NCBI RefSeq assembly: GCF_001816125.1
Contig: NZ_MDZA01000033.1
Coordinates: 1 to 64,000, forward strand
Length of the DNA: 64,000 nucleotides
DNA from: Hymenobacter coccineus
Lineage (GTDB): Bacteria; Bacteroidota; Bacteroidia; Cytophagales; Hymenobacteraceae
Reading direction: 5' to 3'
The notes beneath the pieces were generated by a model. That model saw nothing but the letters and a program-made list of their open reading frames with translations, had not been told where the DNA came from and searched no databases. The translations under genes and the position numbers were made by a program. Positions 34,388-44,073 of the stretch are shown in pieces (the first letter of the stretch is position 1; each line of letters starts with the position of its first letter).

Positions 34388-35779
34388 ATGCTGCCTCCGA
34401 ACGCCCCCGATACTGCACTCCGTGCCCCCGCTACTGGGCCCCCCGTTGCCGGCCCGGCGGGCGGCGCGGGCTACGTGTACCTGGTAGCCGCCGTGGCGGC
34501 GCTGGGCGGGTTGCTCTTCGGCTTCGACACGGCCATCATCAACGGGGCCCTGGTGTTCTTGAAGAAGGACTTTGGCCTGAGCGACGCGCAGACGGAGCTG
34601 GCGGCCAGCAGCATCTTGTTCGGGGCGGTGGCCGGGGCGGCCCTGGCCGGCTGGCTCACCGACCGCTACGGGCGGCGGCGGCTGTGTTCGGGGCGGCGGC
34701 GGCTGTTCACCGCGTCGGCGCTGGCGGCGGCGGTGCCGCGCACGCTGGCCGAATTCGTGGCGGCGCGGCTGGCGGGCGGGCTGGCCATCGGCGTGGCCTC
34801 GCTGCTGGTGCCGCTCTACCTGGCCGAAATTGCCCCGGCCCGCATCCGCGGGCGGCTCGTCACGCTCAACCAGTTGGCCATCGTGACCGGGATTCTGCTG
34901 GCCTACGTGACCAGCTATTACCTGGCCGGCCGGGGCCCCGACGCCTGGCGCTGGATGTTTGCCACTGCCGCCGTGCCGTCGCTGCTGTTTTTACTGGCGC
35001 TGGTGCTGGTGCCCGAAAGCCCGCGCTGGCTACTGGGCCGGGGCCGGGCCCCCGAGGCCCTGCGCACGCTCACCCGCCTCAACGGGCTGGCCGCGGCAGC
35101 CACCGAAGCCGCCGAAATCCAGGCCGCCCTGGCCGCCGAGCGCGGCCAGGACGCCCAGCTGAGCCAGCCGCGCCTGCGCCGGCCGTTGGGCATCGCGGTG
35201 GTGCTGGCCGTGCTGCAGCAAATCACGGGCATCAACACCATCCTGTATTACGGCTCCATCATTTTCACCGAGCACAGCGGGCAGAGCGCGGCGTCCGCCA
35301 TCGGGGCCAATGCCCTCATCGGGGGCATTAATTTCGCCGGCACCGTGGTGGCGCTGCTCATCATCGACAAAGTAGGGCGCAAGCCACTGCTGCTCTTCGC
35401 CTCGGGCGGTATGGCGCTGACCCTGGGGGCCCTGGTGGTGGCCTTGCACCAGCACGCCCCGGGGCCCTGGCTGCTCGGGCTCATCATGGGGTACGTGGCG
35501 TGCTTCGCGGTGGGGCTGGGGCCGGGCGTGTGGGTGGTCATCACCGAAATTTTCCCGAACGCTGTGCGCGGCCGGGCGGCTTCGCTGGCTACGGTGGCTT
35601 TGTGGGTGGCCTGCACCCTGATTTCGTTCACGTTTTTGTCGTTGGTAAAAGCGGCGGGCCTGGCCGGAGCCTTTGGCTTGTACGCGGTTCTTTCGGCGGT
35701 CACGTTCGGGTTCGTGTGGTGGGCAGTGCCCGAAACCAAGGGGCGCACGCTGGAAGAAATCGAGCGCGCGTGGCATTAA
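34388..35779 (+). CDS. MFS sugar porter
   Basis: A proton-coupled sugar transporter of 463 aa in the inner membrane with twelve predicted helices. Sugar-porter signatures: GFDTAIINGAL in TM1, TDRYGRRR after TM2, PLYLAEIAPARIRGRLVTLNQL, PESPRWLLGRGR between halves, QQITGINTILYYG in TM7 and VPETKGRTLEEIE at the C-terminus. The stretch RLCSGRRR lies where TM3 should be hydrophobic. Shifting one base over 34681-34702 restores VFGAAA, so a compensated pair of indels is likely. Substrate by context is mannose or a related hexose released by GH92/GH76. It lies 236 bp after DeoR, with a repeat in between. Confidence 0.9.
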   Translation: MLPPNAPDTALRAPATGPPVAGPAGGAGYVYLVAAVAALGGLLFGFDTAIINGALVFLKKDFGLSDAQTELAASSILFGAVAGAALAGWLTDRYGRRRLCSGRRRLFTASALAAAVPRTLAEFVAARLAGGLAIGVASLLVPLYLAEIAPARIRGRLVTLNQLAIVTGILLAYVTSYYLAGRGPDAWRWMFATAAVPSLLFLLALVLVPESPRWLLGRGRAPEALRTLTRLNGLAAAATEAAEIQAALAAERGQDAQLSQPRLRRPLGIAVVLAVLQQITGINTILYYGSIIFTEHSGQSAASAIGANALIGGINFAGTVVALLIIDKVGRKPLLLFASGGMALTLGALVVALHQHAPGPWLLGLIMGYVACFAVGLGPGVWVVITEIFPNAVRGRAASLATVALWVACTLISFTFLSLVKAAGLAGAFGLYAVLSAVTFGFVWWAVPETKGRTLEEIERAWH

Positions 35780-35790
35780 CAGCAGAGTGG

Positions 35791-35820
35791 TTTGAACTCG
35801 ACCCAGAAAAACCATCTTTG
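35791..35820 (+). promoter_or_regulatory. Candidate promoter for the sigma/FecR operon
   Basis: TTTG at 35791-35794 is followed after 18 nt by CATCTTTG (35813-35820), one mismatch from TAnnTTTG. It leaves an 87-nt leader before the sigma-factor ATG. The spacing is one nt shorter than the usual 19-21. Confidence 0.4.
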
Positions 35821-35907
35821 CCAACCAGTTCAATTACCACCCGCCCCGCTCGGGGCCCAAGGCCTTTAATTAGCGGCCCCTAATAAACCCCACCCCGTTT
35901 CGGCACC

Positions 35908-36498
35908 ATGCCCTCGCCCGACGCCACGCTCTGGACTGATTTTTTGGCAGGCGACGAGCGGGCGTACGAGCGCCTTTTCCTGACGTTCTACGACGAGCTG
36001 TACGGCTACGGCATGCGGCTGTCCAACGACGGCGAATTGGTCAAGGACAGCATCCAGAACTTATTCCAACGGCTCTGGCAGCGCCGGACCAAACTACATG
36101 CTGTAGAGGCTGTTCGGCCGTACCTATTTAAGTCGTTGCGCCACGAGGTAGCCAAGGCTATCAAGGCCCAGCAGCGCCGGAGCTGGCTGCAAAGCAGCTA
36201 CTCGGAGGAATTCGAAGTGCAGTACTCGCCCGAGGATTTTATCATCGCCCAGCAGCTCACCGCCGAGCAACACACCCGGCTGTTGGCGGCGCTGGCCCAG
36301 CTCAGCAACCGCCAGCGCGAGGCCATCTACCTCAAGTTTTTCGACGGCTTCACCTACGAGCGCATCGCCGAAATCATGGCCCTCAACCAGCAATCCATTC
36401 GCAACCTCATTTACCAAGGCACCCAGTCGCTGCGGCGCAGCCTCACCCCGGTGCTGCTGCTGGTGTTGTTGAACGGGGGCAAATGGGTATGCCAATGA
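35908..36498 (+). CDS. ECF RNA polymerase sigma factor
   Basis: A 196-aa sigma-70-family, Bacteroidota-type ECF factor. Region 2 (residues about 10-80) includes AYERLFLTFYDELYGYGMRLSNDGELVKDSIQNLFQRLWQRR; region 4 (about 125-180) includes LSNRQREAIYLKFFDGFTYERIAEIMALNQQSIRNLIYQGTQSLRR. A short hydrophobic tail (LTPVLLLVLLNGGKW) follows and is common in this group. It precedes FecR and a SusC with an STN domain, the standard trans-envelope relay: glycan binding at the outer membrane releases this sigma, which should transcribe the SusC-to-GH92 genes. It lies 128 nt after the transporter and has its own candidate promoter. Confidence 0.95.
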   Translation: MPSPDATLWTDFLAGDERAYERLFLTFYDELYGYGMRLSNDGELVKDSIQNLFQRLWQRRTKLHAVEAVRPYLFKSLRHEVAKAIKAQQRRSWLQSSYSEEFEVQYSPEDFIIAQQLTAEQHTRLLAALAQLSNRQREAIYLKFFDGFTYERIAEIMALNQQSIRNLIYQGTQSLRRSLTPVLLLVLLNGGKWVCQ

Positions 36499-36618
36499 AA
36501 AATAAGTTGCTGGAAAATAGCTAGTTGTAAAAAAACATGAACAATTTATCACTTTCTGGCAAGTACAAAACCACGCGGCGGAGATGGTAAGGTCATAAAC
36601 CCGCCTCGCTGCTGCTGA

Positions 36619-37674
36619 ATGGATTTTACCCGCTACTCGGTCGATGATTTTGTGCTCGACGAATCGTTCCAAGCCTTCGTGGCCGGGACCGATGCGGCGG
36701 CGGTGCGCTTCTGGCAGGCGTGGCTGCGCGAGCACGCCGGCAAGCAGGCTGAGGCTGACGCGGCCTTCGCCCTGGTGCAGGGCCTGGGCTCGGCCCGCCC
36801 CTACCCCGTGCCCGCCGGCCTGAAGCGGCAGGAGCTGCTGCGCCTGCGGCAGGCGCGACGCCCCCTATTGGCCCAGCTTCAGCTGCGCCGCCAGCGGCGG
36901 GGGCGGTTCGTGGCCGTCGCCCTGGTCATGGCCTTGCTAACGGGCGGCTGGTGGCAGTGGGGCCGGCCCGCCGCCGACGTGGGCCCCACGACGCAATTGG
37001 CTACCGGCCCCGGCAAGCACCGCACCCTCACCCTGCCCGATGGCTCGGTGGTGGTGCTCAACGGCAATTCTACGCTGACTACGGCGGCCCGCTGGACTAC
37101 CAAAACCCCGCGCGAGGTGTGGCTGACGGGTGAGGGCTACTTCCGGGTGGCGCACCTCGCCCCCCGGGCCCGAACCGACATTGCCGGAGCCCCGGCCAGC
37201 GTCAAGTTCGTGGTGCACGCCGGCGGGCTTACCATTTCGGTGCTGGGCACCCAGTTCGACGTGAACAGCCGGCCGGCTGGCACCAAGGTGGTGCTCAGCT
37301 CAGGCCGCGTGGCCGTGGACCGCCCCGCTTGGCTAACCCGCGAGAACCTGCTGATGCAGCCCGGCGACCTGGTCGAAACCTCGGTGGCCCAGCCCGGCCT
37401 GGCCCGGCGACGCGTGCAGCCCGCCCTGTATTCGGCCTGGACGCAGGGCCAGTTGCGGTTTCGGCAAACGCCGGTGCGCGAAATCGTGCAGCTGCTGCGC
37501 GATGCCTACAGCCTGCGCGTGGACGTGAGCGACCCCACCATTCTGCGCCAAACCATTACCGGCGACGTGTCGGCCAACAACCTCGACCTGCTGCTGCCCG
37601 CGCTGGCCAAATCCCTCGACATCCAGGTAACGCGCACCGGCGACTTGGTGCGGTTCGAGGCCGCGGCCCGGTAG
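36619..37674 (+). CDS. FecR-family anti-sigma factor
   Basis: A 351-aa single-pass regulator. The cytoplasmic N-terminus (FTRYSVDDFVLDESFQAFVAG... WQAWLREHAGKQAEADAAFALVQ) holds the sigma. One transmembrane helix lies near residues 95-115 (FVAVALVMALLTGGWWQW). The periplasmic FecR domain (about 130-240) starts with KHRTLTLPDGSVVVLNGNSTLT and includes REVWLTGEGYFRVAH and FVVHAGGLTISVLGTQFDVN. A DUF4974 domain ends it (LRFRQTPVREIVQLLRDAYSLRVDVSDPTI). It lies between the sigma and the SusC whose STN domain it should contact. Confidence 0.95.
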   Translation: MDFTRYSVDDFVLDESFQAFVAGTDAAAVRFWQAWLREHAGKQAEADAAFALVQGLGSARPYPVPAGLKRQELLRLRQARRPLLAQLQLRRQRRGRFVAVALVMALLTGGWWQWGRPAADVGPTTQLATGPGKHRTLTLPDGSVVVLNGNSTLTTAARWTTKTPREVWLTGEGYFRVAHLAPRARTDIAGAPASVKFVVHAGGLTISVLGTQFDVNSRPAGTKVVLSSGRVAVDRPAWLTRENLLMQPGDLVETSVAQPGLARRRVQPALYSAWTQGQLRFRQTPVREIVQLLRDAYSLRVDVSDPTILRQTITGDVSANNLDLLLPALAKSLDIQVTRTGDLVRFEAAAR

Positions 37675-37737
37675 CGTTCCTTCTGTACTTCCAACCCTTC
37701 CACACTTCCAACCCTTCCACTTTTCCCAGCCTTTCCC

Positions 37738-40700
37738 ATGGCAAAATTTACTCGACACGTGCCCCTAGCGTTGTTATTGAGTGGCTTACCCGGCGGGGCC
37801 AGCCTGGCCCAGGGGGCCCTGGCCCTGGCCAATGCGGAGGCATCTGCTCCGGCTACCAACCGGCCCCGCGCTACCCGCGGGGCCGCACAGGCCCCCGCGG
37901 GCCAGGTATCGTTGGAAGATTTTATCCAGGAACTGCGGGTGACTTACAAAGTCAACTTCTTTTACCGCAGCCAATTGACGGCGGGCAAGTACCTGGCCAA
38001 AGCCAGCCCGGCGTTCAAGTCGCTGGCCGAAGCCCTGCGCTACGCCACTTTGCACAGCGGGCTCAAGTTTGAGCAGCTCAAGGGCAACATGTACATCATC
38101 TCGCCCCAAACCCCGGTGGGCCAAGCCATGCCCCCACCGGATGCGCTTTCGTCGCTCGCCGCGCAATCGATTCCAACCTCGCCGTCGCTGTTGGAAGCAA
38201 ACGTCGGCGCCAAAGTGGTGACGGCTGACGTGCCCGTGGCCGGCCGGGTGGTGCAGGCCGACGGCGAAGGGCTGCCCGGCGTGACGGTGCTGGTGAAAGG
38301 CACGCAGCAGGGCCAAACCACCAATGCCGACGGCGAATTTTCCATCAGCGTACCGGTGGGTAGCACCCTGGTGTTCAGCTCGGTGGGCATGGTGAGCCGC
38401 GAGGTGGCCGTGACGGCGGCCACGGGGGCCCTGGTGGTGCGCCTCGAAACGGACACCAAGGCCCTAAGCGAAGTGGTGGTGGTGGGCTACGGCACCCAGC
38501 AGCGGGCCAGCGTGACGGGCGCCATCAACACGATAGCGGCCCCGGTGCTGGAAAACCGGCCGGTGACCAACGTGGCGCAGGCGCTGCAAGGGGCCTCCCC
38601 CAACCTGACCATTCAGCAAAACAGCGCCGAGCCGGGCGCCAACCTCAACATCAACATCCGCGGGGTGGGCACGCTCGGCAACGCCTCGCCCCTGGTAATT
38701 GTGGACGGCATTGCCGGCTCGCTCAACTCGCTTAACCCCAACGATATTGAGAGCGTAACGGTGCTGAAAGATGCGGCGTCGGCGTCCATCTACGGCTCGC
38801 GCGGGGCCAACGGCGTGCTGCTGGTGACCACCAAAAAGGGGGCCCTGGGCCAGCGGCCCACGCTGGCCTACAATACGCTCGTGGGGTGGCAGTCGCCCAG
38901 CTTTTTGCGCAAGCCGGTGACCGGGCTGGAGTTCATGCAGCTCAAAAACGAGGCCCTGGTGAACTCGGGGCAGAGCCCCCAGTTTTCGCCCCAGCAAATG
39001 CGCGATTTTGCGGCCCAGGGCGACTACCAGTGGTACCTGGACGCGGTGCTGAAAAAGCAGGCGCTCCAGCAAAATCACAACCTGAGCCTGAGCGGCAGCG
39101 CGGGCAAAACGCGCTACCTGGTGTCGCTGGGCTACGTGGACCAGAACAGCCTGTTTGTGGGCGACAACTACGGCTACAAGCGGCTCAACGCGCGCCTGAA
39201 CCTCAACACCCAAGTCACCGAGAAGCTGTCGGTGGGGGCCATTTTTTCCTACGCCCACGTTGGCACCCGGGAGCACGCCTTCGCCTCGGAGTGGATCATC
39301 AGCGACGCCGTGCGCATCCCGGTGATCTACCCGCTGCAAGACGCCCAGGGCAACTACGTGACCCCGGCCACCTCGAGCGACAACCCCGTGAACCGCCTGC
39401 TCAACGGCGGCTTGCGCACCAACTCCAACGACAACGGCTACGCCAACCTCAACGCGGAGTACGAAATCATCAAAGGCTTGAAGCTGAGGGGCCTGGTGGG
39501 CGGCGACTTGTGGAGCTACCGCAACAACGAGTTCACGCGCAGCTTGCAGTACGTGACGCCCGACGGCTCGCCCACCTCGGGCGGTGACGGCAACAACTCG
39601 GTGCAGGACCGCACCCAGCGCACGATACTTACTAATTACCAGGCCACCCTGAACTACGAGCGCACCCTGGCCACCAAGCACGAGCTGAAGGGCCTGCTGG
39701 GCTACTCCACCGAGCACTACGTCGACGACCGCGCCGGCATCCACCTCATCAACGTACCGGGCAACAACTTCGGCGTCATCAGCAACGGCACCACCTACAG
39801 CGGCATCACCGACCCCAGCGGCGGTTTCCACGCCAACGGCACCTACGGCAACCAGGAGCAGTGGGCCCTGAACTCGGTGTTTGGGCGCGTGAACTACGCC
39901 TTTGCCGGCAAGTACCTGCTCGAAGGCAGCTTCCGCTACGATGGCTCGTCGCGCTTCGCTTCGGACAAGCGATGGGGCTTCTTCCCATCGGTGTCGGCCG
40001 GCTGGCGGCCCCTGGAGGAAACCTTCCTCACCGCTTTGCAACCCATCTTCAGCGACCTGAAAGTGCGGGGCTCCCTGGGGCAGCTCGGCAACCAGAACAT
40101 CGGCCTCTATCGCTACCTGAGCACGATTACCGTGTCGCCGGGGGCCTACACGTTTGGCGAGCAGCCGGTGCCGGGGGCCTACTTCAACACCGCCAACCGC
40201 GACATCACCTGGGAAACCTCGACCATGGGCGATGTGGGCGTGGACGCCGCTTTCTTTAAGAACGCGCTGTCCGTCAGCTTCGATTACTTCGACAAGCGCA
40301 CCCACAACATCCTCATCGACCTGCCCGTGGCCGGGGCATTCGGCGCCGGGGCCCCCACCCAAAACGCGGCCAGCGTCCGCAACCTGGGCTGGGAAATATC
40401 GGCCACCTACCGGCTGCGCACCGCGCGGGGCTTCAACCAGAGCCTGAGCCTGAACATGGCCGACACCCGCAACGTGGTGACCGATACCAAGGGCGTGGAA
40501 AGCATCCGGGGCGGCGACGCGACCAACATCATCCGCGAGGGCTTCCCCATCAACTCGTACTACGGCTACCGCACGGCGGGCCTTTACCAAACCGTGGAGG
40601 AAGTGAACGCGGGCCCCACGCCCGCCTTCGTGGCGCCCGGCACGGTGCGCCCCGGCGACCTGCGCTACGTGGACCGCAACGGCGACGGCGTCATCAACCA

Positions 40701-41250
40701 GGACGACCGCTTTATTCTCGGCAACCCGTTCCCGCGCTACACGTTCGGGGCCACCTACACGGCTGATTATAAGGGCTTCGACCTGGCGGTGTTCGTGCAA
40801 GGCGTGGGCAAGCGCAGCCTCTACATCCGCGGCGAGGGCGTGGAAGCCTTCCACAACAACTGGGAGAACGTGTACGCGCAGCACCTCGACCGCTGGACGC
40901 CCACCAACCCCGACGCCAGCTACCCGCGCCTGACCATCGGCACGGCCTCGACCAACAACAACCAGGGCTCCGACTACTGGCTGCGCGACGGGGCCTACGC
41001 CCGCCTCAAGAACGTGCAGCTCGGCTACACCCTGCCCGCCGATTTCAGCAAGAAAATCCGCTTGCAGCAGCTGCGGGTGTTCGTGTCGGGCCAGGACCTG
41101 TTCACCATCAGCCACTTGGAAAAGATTGGGTTTGACCCCGAAATCTCGGAGTTCAGCGAGAGCGTGGGGCTGGGCGGCGGCAACGGCAGCAGCGGCCGCG
41201 TGTACCCGAGCGTGCGCCTGGTCACCCTCGGCCTCAACGTTTCCTTCTAA
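37738..41250 (+). CDS. SusC/RagA transporter with STN domain (locus 2)
   Basis: A 1170-aa TonB-dependent importer. After the signal peptide, an STN signalling domain (about residues 58-118; VSLEDFIQELRVTYKVNFFYRSQL... YATLHSGLKFEQLKGNMYIISP) contacts FecR. CarboxypepD_reg-like domain (GRVVQADGEGLPGVTVLVKGT), TonB box (EVVVVGYGTQQRASVTGAI), plug (LNINIRGVGTLGNASPLVIVDGIAGS, VTVLKDAASASIYGSRGANGVLLVTT) and barrel ending VRLVTLGLNVSF follow. The STN domain sets it apart from the two other SusC proteins of the window and fits the adjacent sigma/FecR pair. The enzymes downstream point to an alpha-mannan substrate. Confidence 0.97.
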   Translation: MAKFTRHVPLALLLSGLPGGASLAQGALALANAEASAPATNRPRATRGAAQAPAGQVSLEDFIQELRVTYKVNFFYRSQLTAGKYLAKASPAFKSLAEALRYATLHSGLKFEQLKGNMYIISPQTPVGQAMPPPDALSSLAAQSIPTSPSLLEANVGAKVVTADVPVAGRVVQADGEGLPGVTVLVKGTQQGQTTNADGEFSISVPVGSTLVFSSVGMVSREVAVTAATGALVVRLETDTKALSEVVVVGYGTQQRASVTGAINTIAAPVLENRPVTNVAQALQGASPNLTIQQNSAEPGANLNINIRGVGTLGNASPLVIVDGIAGSLNSLNPNDIESVTVLKDAASASIYGSRGANGVLLVTTKKGALGQRPTLAYNTLVGWQSPSFLRKPVTGLEFMQLKNEALVNSGQSPQFSPQQMRDFAAQGDYQWYLDAVLKKQALQQNHNLSLSGSAGKTRYLVSLGYVDQNSLFVGDNYGYKRLNARLNLNTQVTEKLSVGAIFSYAHVGTREHAFASEWIISDAVRIPVIYPLQDAQGNYVTPATSSDNPVNRLLNGGLRTNSNDNGYANLNAEYEIIKGLKLRGLVGGDLWSYRNNEFTRSLQYVTPDGSPTSGGDGNNSVQDRTQRTILTNYQATLNYERTLATKHELKGLLGYSTEHYVDDRAGIHLINVPGNNFGVISNGTTYSGITDPSGGFHANGTYGNQEQWALNSVFGRVNYAFAGKYLLEGSFRYDGSSRFASDKRWGFFPSVSAGWRPLEETFLTALQPIFSDLKVRGSLGQLGNQNIGLYRYLSTITVSPGAYTFGEQPVPGAYFNTANRDITWETSTMGDVGVDAAFFKNALSVSFDYFDKRTHNILIDLPVAGAFGAGAPTQNAASVRNLGWEISATYRLRTARGFNQSLSLNMADTRNVVTDTKGVESIRGGDATNIIREGFPINSYYGYRTAGLYQTVEEVNAGPTPAFVAPGTVRPGDLRYVDRNGDGVINQDDRFILGNPFPRYTFGATYTADYKGFDLAVFVQGVGKRSLYIRGEGVEAFHNNWENVYAQHLDRWTPTNPDASYPRLTIGTASTNNNQGSDYWLRDGAYARLKNVQLGYTLPADFSKKIRLQQLRVFVSGQDLFTISHLEKIGFDPEISEFSESVGLGGGNGSSGRVYPSVRLVTLGLNVSF

Positions 41251-41270
41251 TCCTCCCCCACCGCACCGCC

Positions 41271-42881
41271 ATGAACCGCACCATCCGCTACACGATCCTG
41301 CTCGGGGCCGGGCTCGGCCTGGGCCTGGGGGCCTGCCAAAAGCTGGACCTGCCGCCCACCGACCGGCCCACCGATGCCACCTTCTGGAGCCAGCCCGCCG
41401 ACGCGGCCAACGTGCTCAGCACCTGCTACGCCGGCCTCTACCCCAGCGAGTACTTCTTCTTCAACGAAACGCTGTCGGACAACGCCTACAACAAGAGCGA
41501 AGTCGACGGCTCCAACGCGCGCAACATCGCCGAGGGGGCCTACGGCACCAACCAGCAGCGCATCACCAACGAGTGGAGCTACCACTACGGCGGCATCCGC
41601 AGCTGCAACCAGGTGCTGGGGCACGTCGACCAGATTGCCAGCCTCGACGCCGGCCTCAAGGCGCGCTACATCGGCGAGGCCCGGGCCATCCGCGCCTACC
41701 ACTACTTCCAGCTGATGACCTGGTACGGCGACGTGCCCCTGGTGACCACCGAAATCACCACCGCCGAGGCGCAGTCCCTGACCCGGACGCCCCGGGCCGA
41801 GGTGCTGGCCTTCGTGCTGGCCGAGCTGGACGCCGCCGCCGCCGCCCTGCCCCTGAACACGGCCTATGGTGCCACCGACAAGGGCCGCTTCACCAAGGGC
41901 GCGGCCCTGGCCCTGAAGGCCCGGGCCCTGCTCTACGAAGGCCGCTGGGCCGACGTGGTGGCCGTCACCAGCCAGCTGATTGGCGGCCAAGTGGGCAGCT
42001 ACAGCTTGTTTCCGAGCTATGCGGGCGTGTTTTCGCCAGCCAACGAGAACAACAGCGAGGTGGTGCTCGACTTGCAGTACGCCTTTCCCTCGCGCACGTA
42101 CGCCCAGCAGCGCGCCTTCATTCCGCGCACCGAGGGCAAGCTGGTGTCGTCCATCGCCCCTTCGCAGGAACTGGTGAACGACTACCTGACCGTTAACGGC
42201 AAGGCCATTAATGAGGCGGGCTCGAATTATGATGAAGCTGCGCCCTACGCCGGCCGCGACCCGCGCCTGACGGCCACCCTCGTGTACGACGGCTACGCCT
42301 GGAAGCGCCCCGACGGCACCACCTTCGTCATCCGCACCGTGCCCGGCACCGGCGACAACTCCATCGACCGCGCCGACGCCAGCCCCACCGGCTACTACGT
42401 GGCCAAGTACTTCGACCCCACGGCCGACGCCAACCTCAACTCGGGCCTGAACCTGATTTTGATTCGCTACGCCGACGTGCTGCTGATGCAGGCCGAGGCC
42501 AAGAACGAGCTCGGCCAGCTGACGGCCACCGACTGGGACGCCACCGTGGGGGCCCTGCGGCGGCGGGCCGGCTTCACCGACGCGGGGGCCCTGGCCTTTC
42601 CCAGCGGTGGGCAAACCGCCCTGCGCCAGGCCGTGCGCCGCGAGCGCCGCACCGAGCTGGCCATGGAAGGCCTGCGGGTGTTCGACCTGCGCCGCTGGCG
42701 CACGGCCGAAACGGCCCTCAACGGCTACCTCCACGGCATTAAAGCCGGCGACCCGGCCGTGGACAACGGCTACCTGCGCGTGGACCAGCGGGCGTTCGAC
42801 CCCGCCAAGCACTACCTCTGGCCCGTGCCGCAGCGCGAGCGCGACATCAACCCCGCCCTCACCCAAAACCCGGGCTGGTAA
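41271..42881 (+). CDS. SusD/RagB-family lipoprotein (locus 2)
   Basis: Substrate-capturing lid of the SusC at 37738-41250, 536 aa, 20 nt downstream of it. Lipobox LGLGAC after MNRTIRYTILLGAGLG. Conserved SusD elements: ATFWSQPADAANVLSTCYAGLYP near the N-terminus, EARAIRAYHYFQLMTWYGDVPLVT, FTKGAALALKARALLYEG, RYADVLLMQAEAKNELG, VRRERRTELAMEGLRVFDLRRW and YLWPVPQRERDINPALTQNPGW. The frame is intact. Confidence 0.96.
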   Translation: MNRTIRYTILLGAGLGLGLGACQKLDLPPTDRPTDATFWSQPADAANVLSTCYAGLYPSEYFFFNETLSDNAYNKSEVDGSNARNIAEGAYGTNQQRITNEWSYHYGGIRSCNQVLGHVDQIASLDAGLKARYIGEARAIRAYHYFQLMTWYGDVPLVTTEITTAEAQSLTRTPRAEVLAFVLAELDAAAAALPLNTAYGATDKGRFTKGAALALKARALLYEGRWADVVAVTSQLIGGQVGSYSLFPSYAGVFSPANENNSEVVLDLQYAFPSRTYAQQRAFIPRTEGKLVSSIAPSQELVNDYLTVNGKAINEAGSNYDEAAPYAGRDPRLTATLVYDGYAWKRPDGTTFVIRTVPGTGDNSIDRADASPTGYYVAKYFDPTADANLNSGLNLILIRYADVLLMQAEAKNELGQLTATDWDATVGALRRRAGFTDAGALAFPSGGQTALRQAVRRERRTELAMEGLRVFDLRRWRTAETALNGYLHGIKAGDPAVDNGYLRVDQRAFDPAKHYLWPVPQRERDINPALTQNPGW

Positions 42882-42916
42882 GCCCCTCCCCTACTCCACT
42901 GCCTTCTCCCACCCCC

Positions 42917-44056
42917 ATGAAAAAGCTACCCTGGTCCCTGCTGCTGCTGTTGTTCACCGTTGGCCTGCTTTCCGGCTGCCGGAAAGACAACGGTGGGCTG
43001 GACGAAACGATTACGCCGGTGACGAACTTGCTTGCGCCCGCCACGAACATCTACGTGCGCCTCGACCCGCCTTCAAACGCCGCCCTCACGTTTGAGTGGG
43101 GCCAGGCGCGCGCCGTCGATGGCACGCTGGTGCTCTACGAGGTGGTGTTTGATAAAGAAGACGGCGACTTCTCGAAGCCGCTCTACAGCACCACTTCGGG
43201 CAGCAACGGCCTCGACACCAAGCTGGTGCTCACCCACAGCGACCTCAACCGCATCGCCAACATCGCCGGCATCAAGTCGTCAGCGGTCGGCAAACTCAAG
43301 TGGACGGTGAACGCCTCCAAGGGGATAAACGTGGTGACCAGCCCCGAGTCCCACCTGATGACGCTGGAGCGCCCCGCCGGCTTTGCCACGCCGCCCGCTG
43401 CCCTGTACCTGACAGGCTCGGGCACCGAAGCCGGCACCAACTTGGCCCAGGCCCTCAAGTTCAAGAGCTTGTCCGCGGGCGTGTTTGAACTGTACACCGA
43501 GCTGGGCCCCGGCGACGTGAAGCTGGTGGACGCCACCACCGGCACGCCCACCAGCTACTACCTCGACGGCAGTAAGTTGATGGAGGGCGCCCAGGGTACC
43601 AGCCCCGCCGCCACGCCCAAGGTGTACCGCATGCGGTTGGACTTTAACAACGCCGCGGCTACTCTCACCGAGATTGAATCGGTGGGCCTCTGGTTTGCAC
43701 CCGAGAACAAGGTGTTGGTGGACCTGCCCTACGTGGGCAAAGGGGTGTGGAAAGTGGAGAACACGCCCCTGGAATTCCATCAGGAGAGCTGGGGCCGCGA
43801 CGAGCGCTACAAGTTCCTGTTCATGGAGAAGAATGCGGCGGGCGCCAGCAGCAAGCAGTACTACGGCAGCACCAACTCCGACAACCAGCCCGCCACCGCC
43901 AGCACGGCGGCCGCCTACTACGCCCTGGTGCCCGTCAGTGACGCGCAGTACGACTACTCCTATAAGTTTCCGAAGGAAGCCGACAAGAAGAACATTGACG
44001 TGACCGTGCTTTTGCAAGCCGACGGCCCCTACACCCACCAGGTGGTGGTGCGCTAA
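42917..44056 (+). CDS. SusE/SusF-like surface glycan-binding lipoprotein
   Basis: A 379-aa outer-surface lipoprotein, lipobox LLSGC after MKKLPWSLLLLLFTVG. The N-terminal Ig-like SusE domain (about residues 35-140: TNIYVRLDPPSNAALTFEWGQARA) is followed by a region like the SusF/SusE starch-binding modules (LYLTGSGTEAGTNLAQALKFKSLSAGVFELYTELGPGDVKLVD) and a further beta-domain with GLWFAPENKVLVDLPYVGKGVW. Placed third, directly after SusD, it is the probable accessory binding protein. Which sugar it binds cannot be read from the sequence. Confidence 0.88.
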   Translation: MKKLPWSLLLLLFTVGLLSGCRKDNGGLDETITPVTNLLAPATNIYVRLDPPSNAALTFEWGQARAVDGTLVLYEVVFDKEDGDFSKPLYSTTSGSNGLDTKLVLTHSDLNRIANIAGIKSSAVGKLKWTVNASKGINVVTSPESHLMTLERPAGFATPPAALYLTGSGTEAGTNLAQALKFKSLSAGVFELYTELGPGDVKLVDATTGTPTSYYLDGSKLMEGAQGTSPAATPKVYRMRLDFNNAAATLTEIESVGLWFAPENKVLVDLPYVGKGVWKVENTPLEFHQESWGRDERYKFLFMEKNAAGASSKQYYGSTNSDNQPATASTAAAYYALVPVSDAQYDYSYKFPKEADKKNIDVTVLLQADGPYTHQVVVR

Positions 44057-44073
44057 GCTGATTTCCTAACCTT

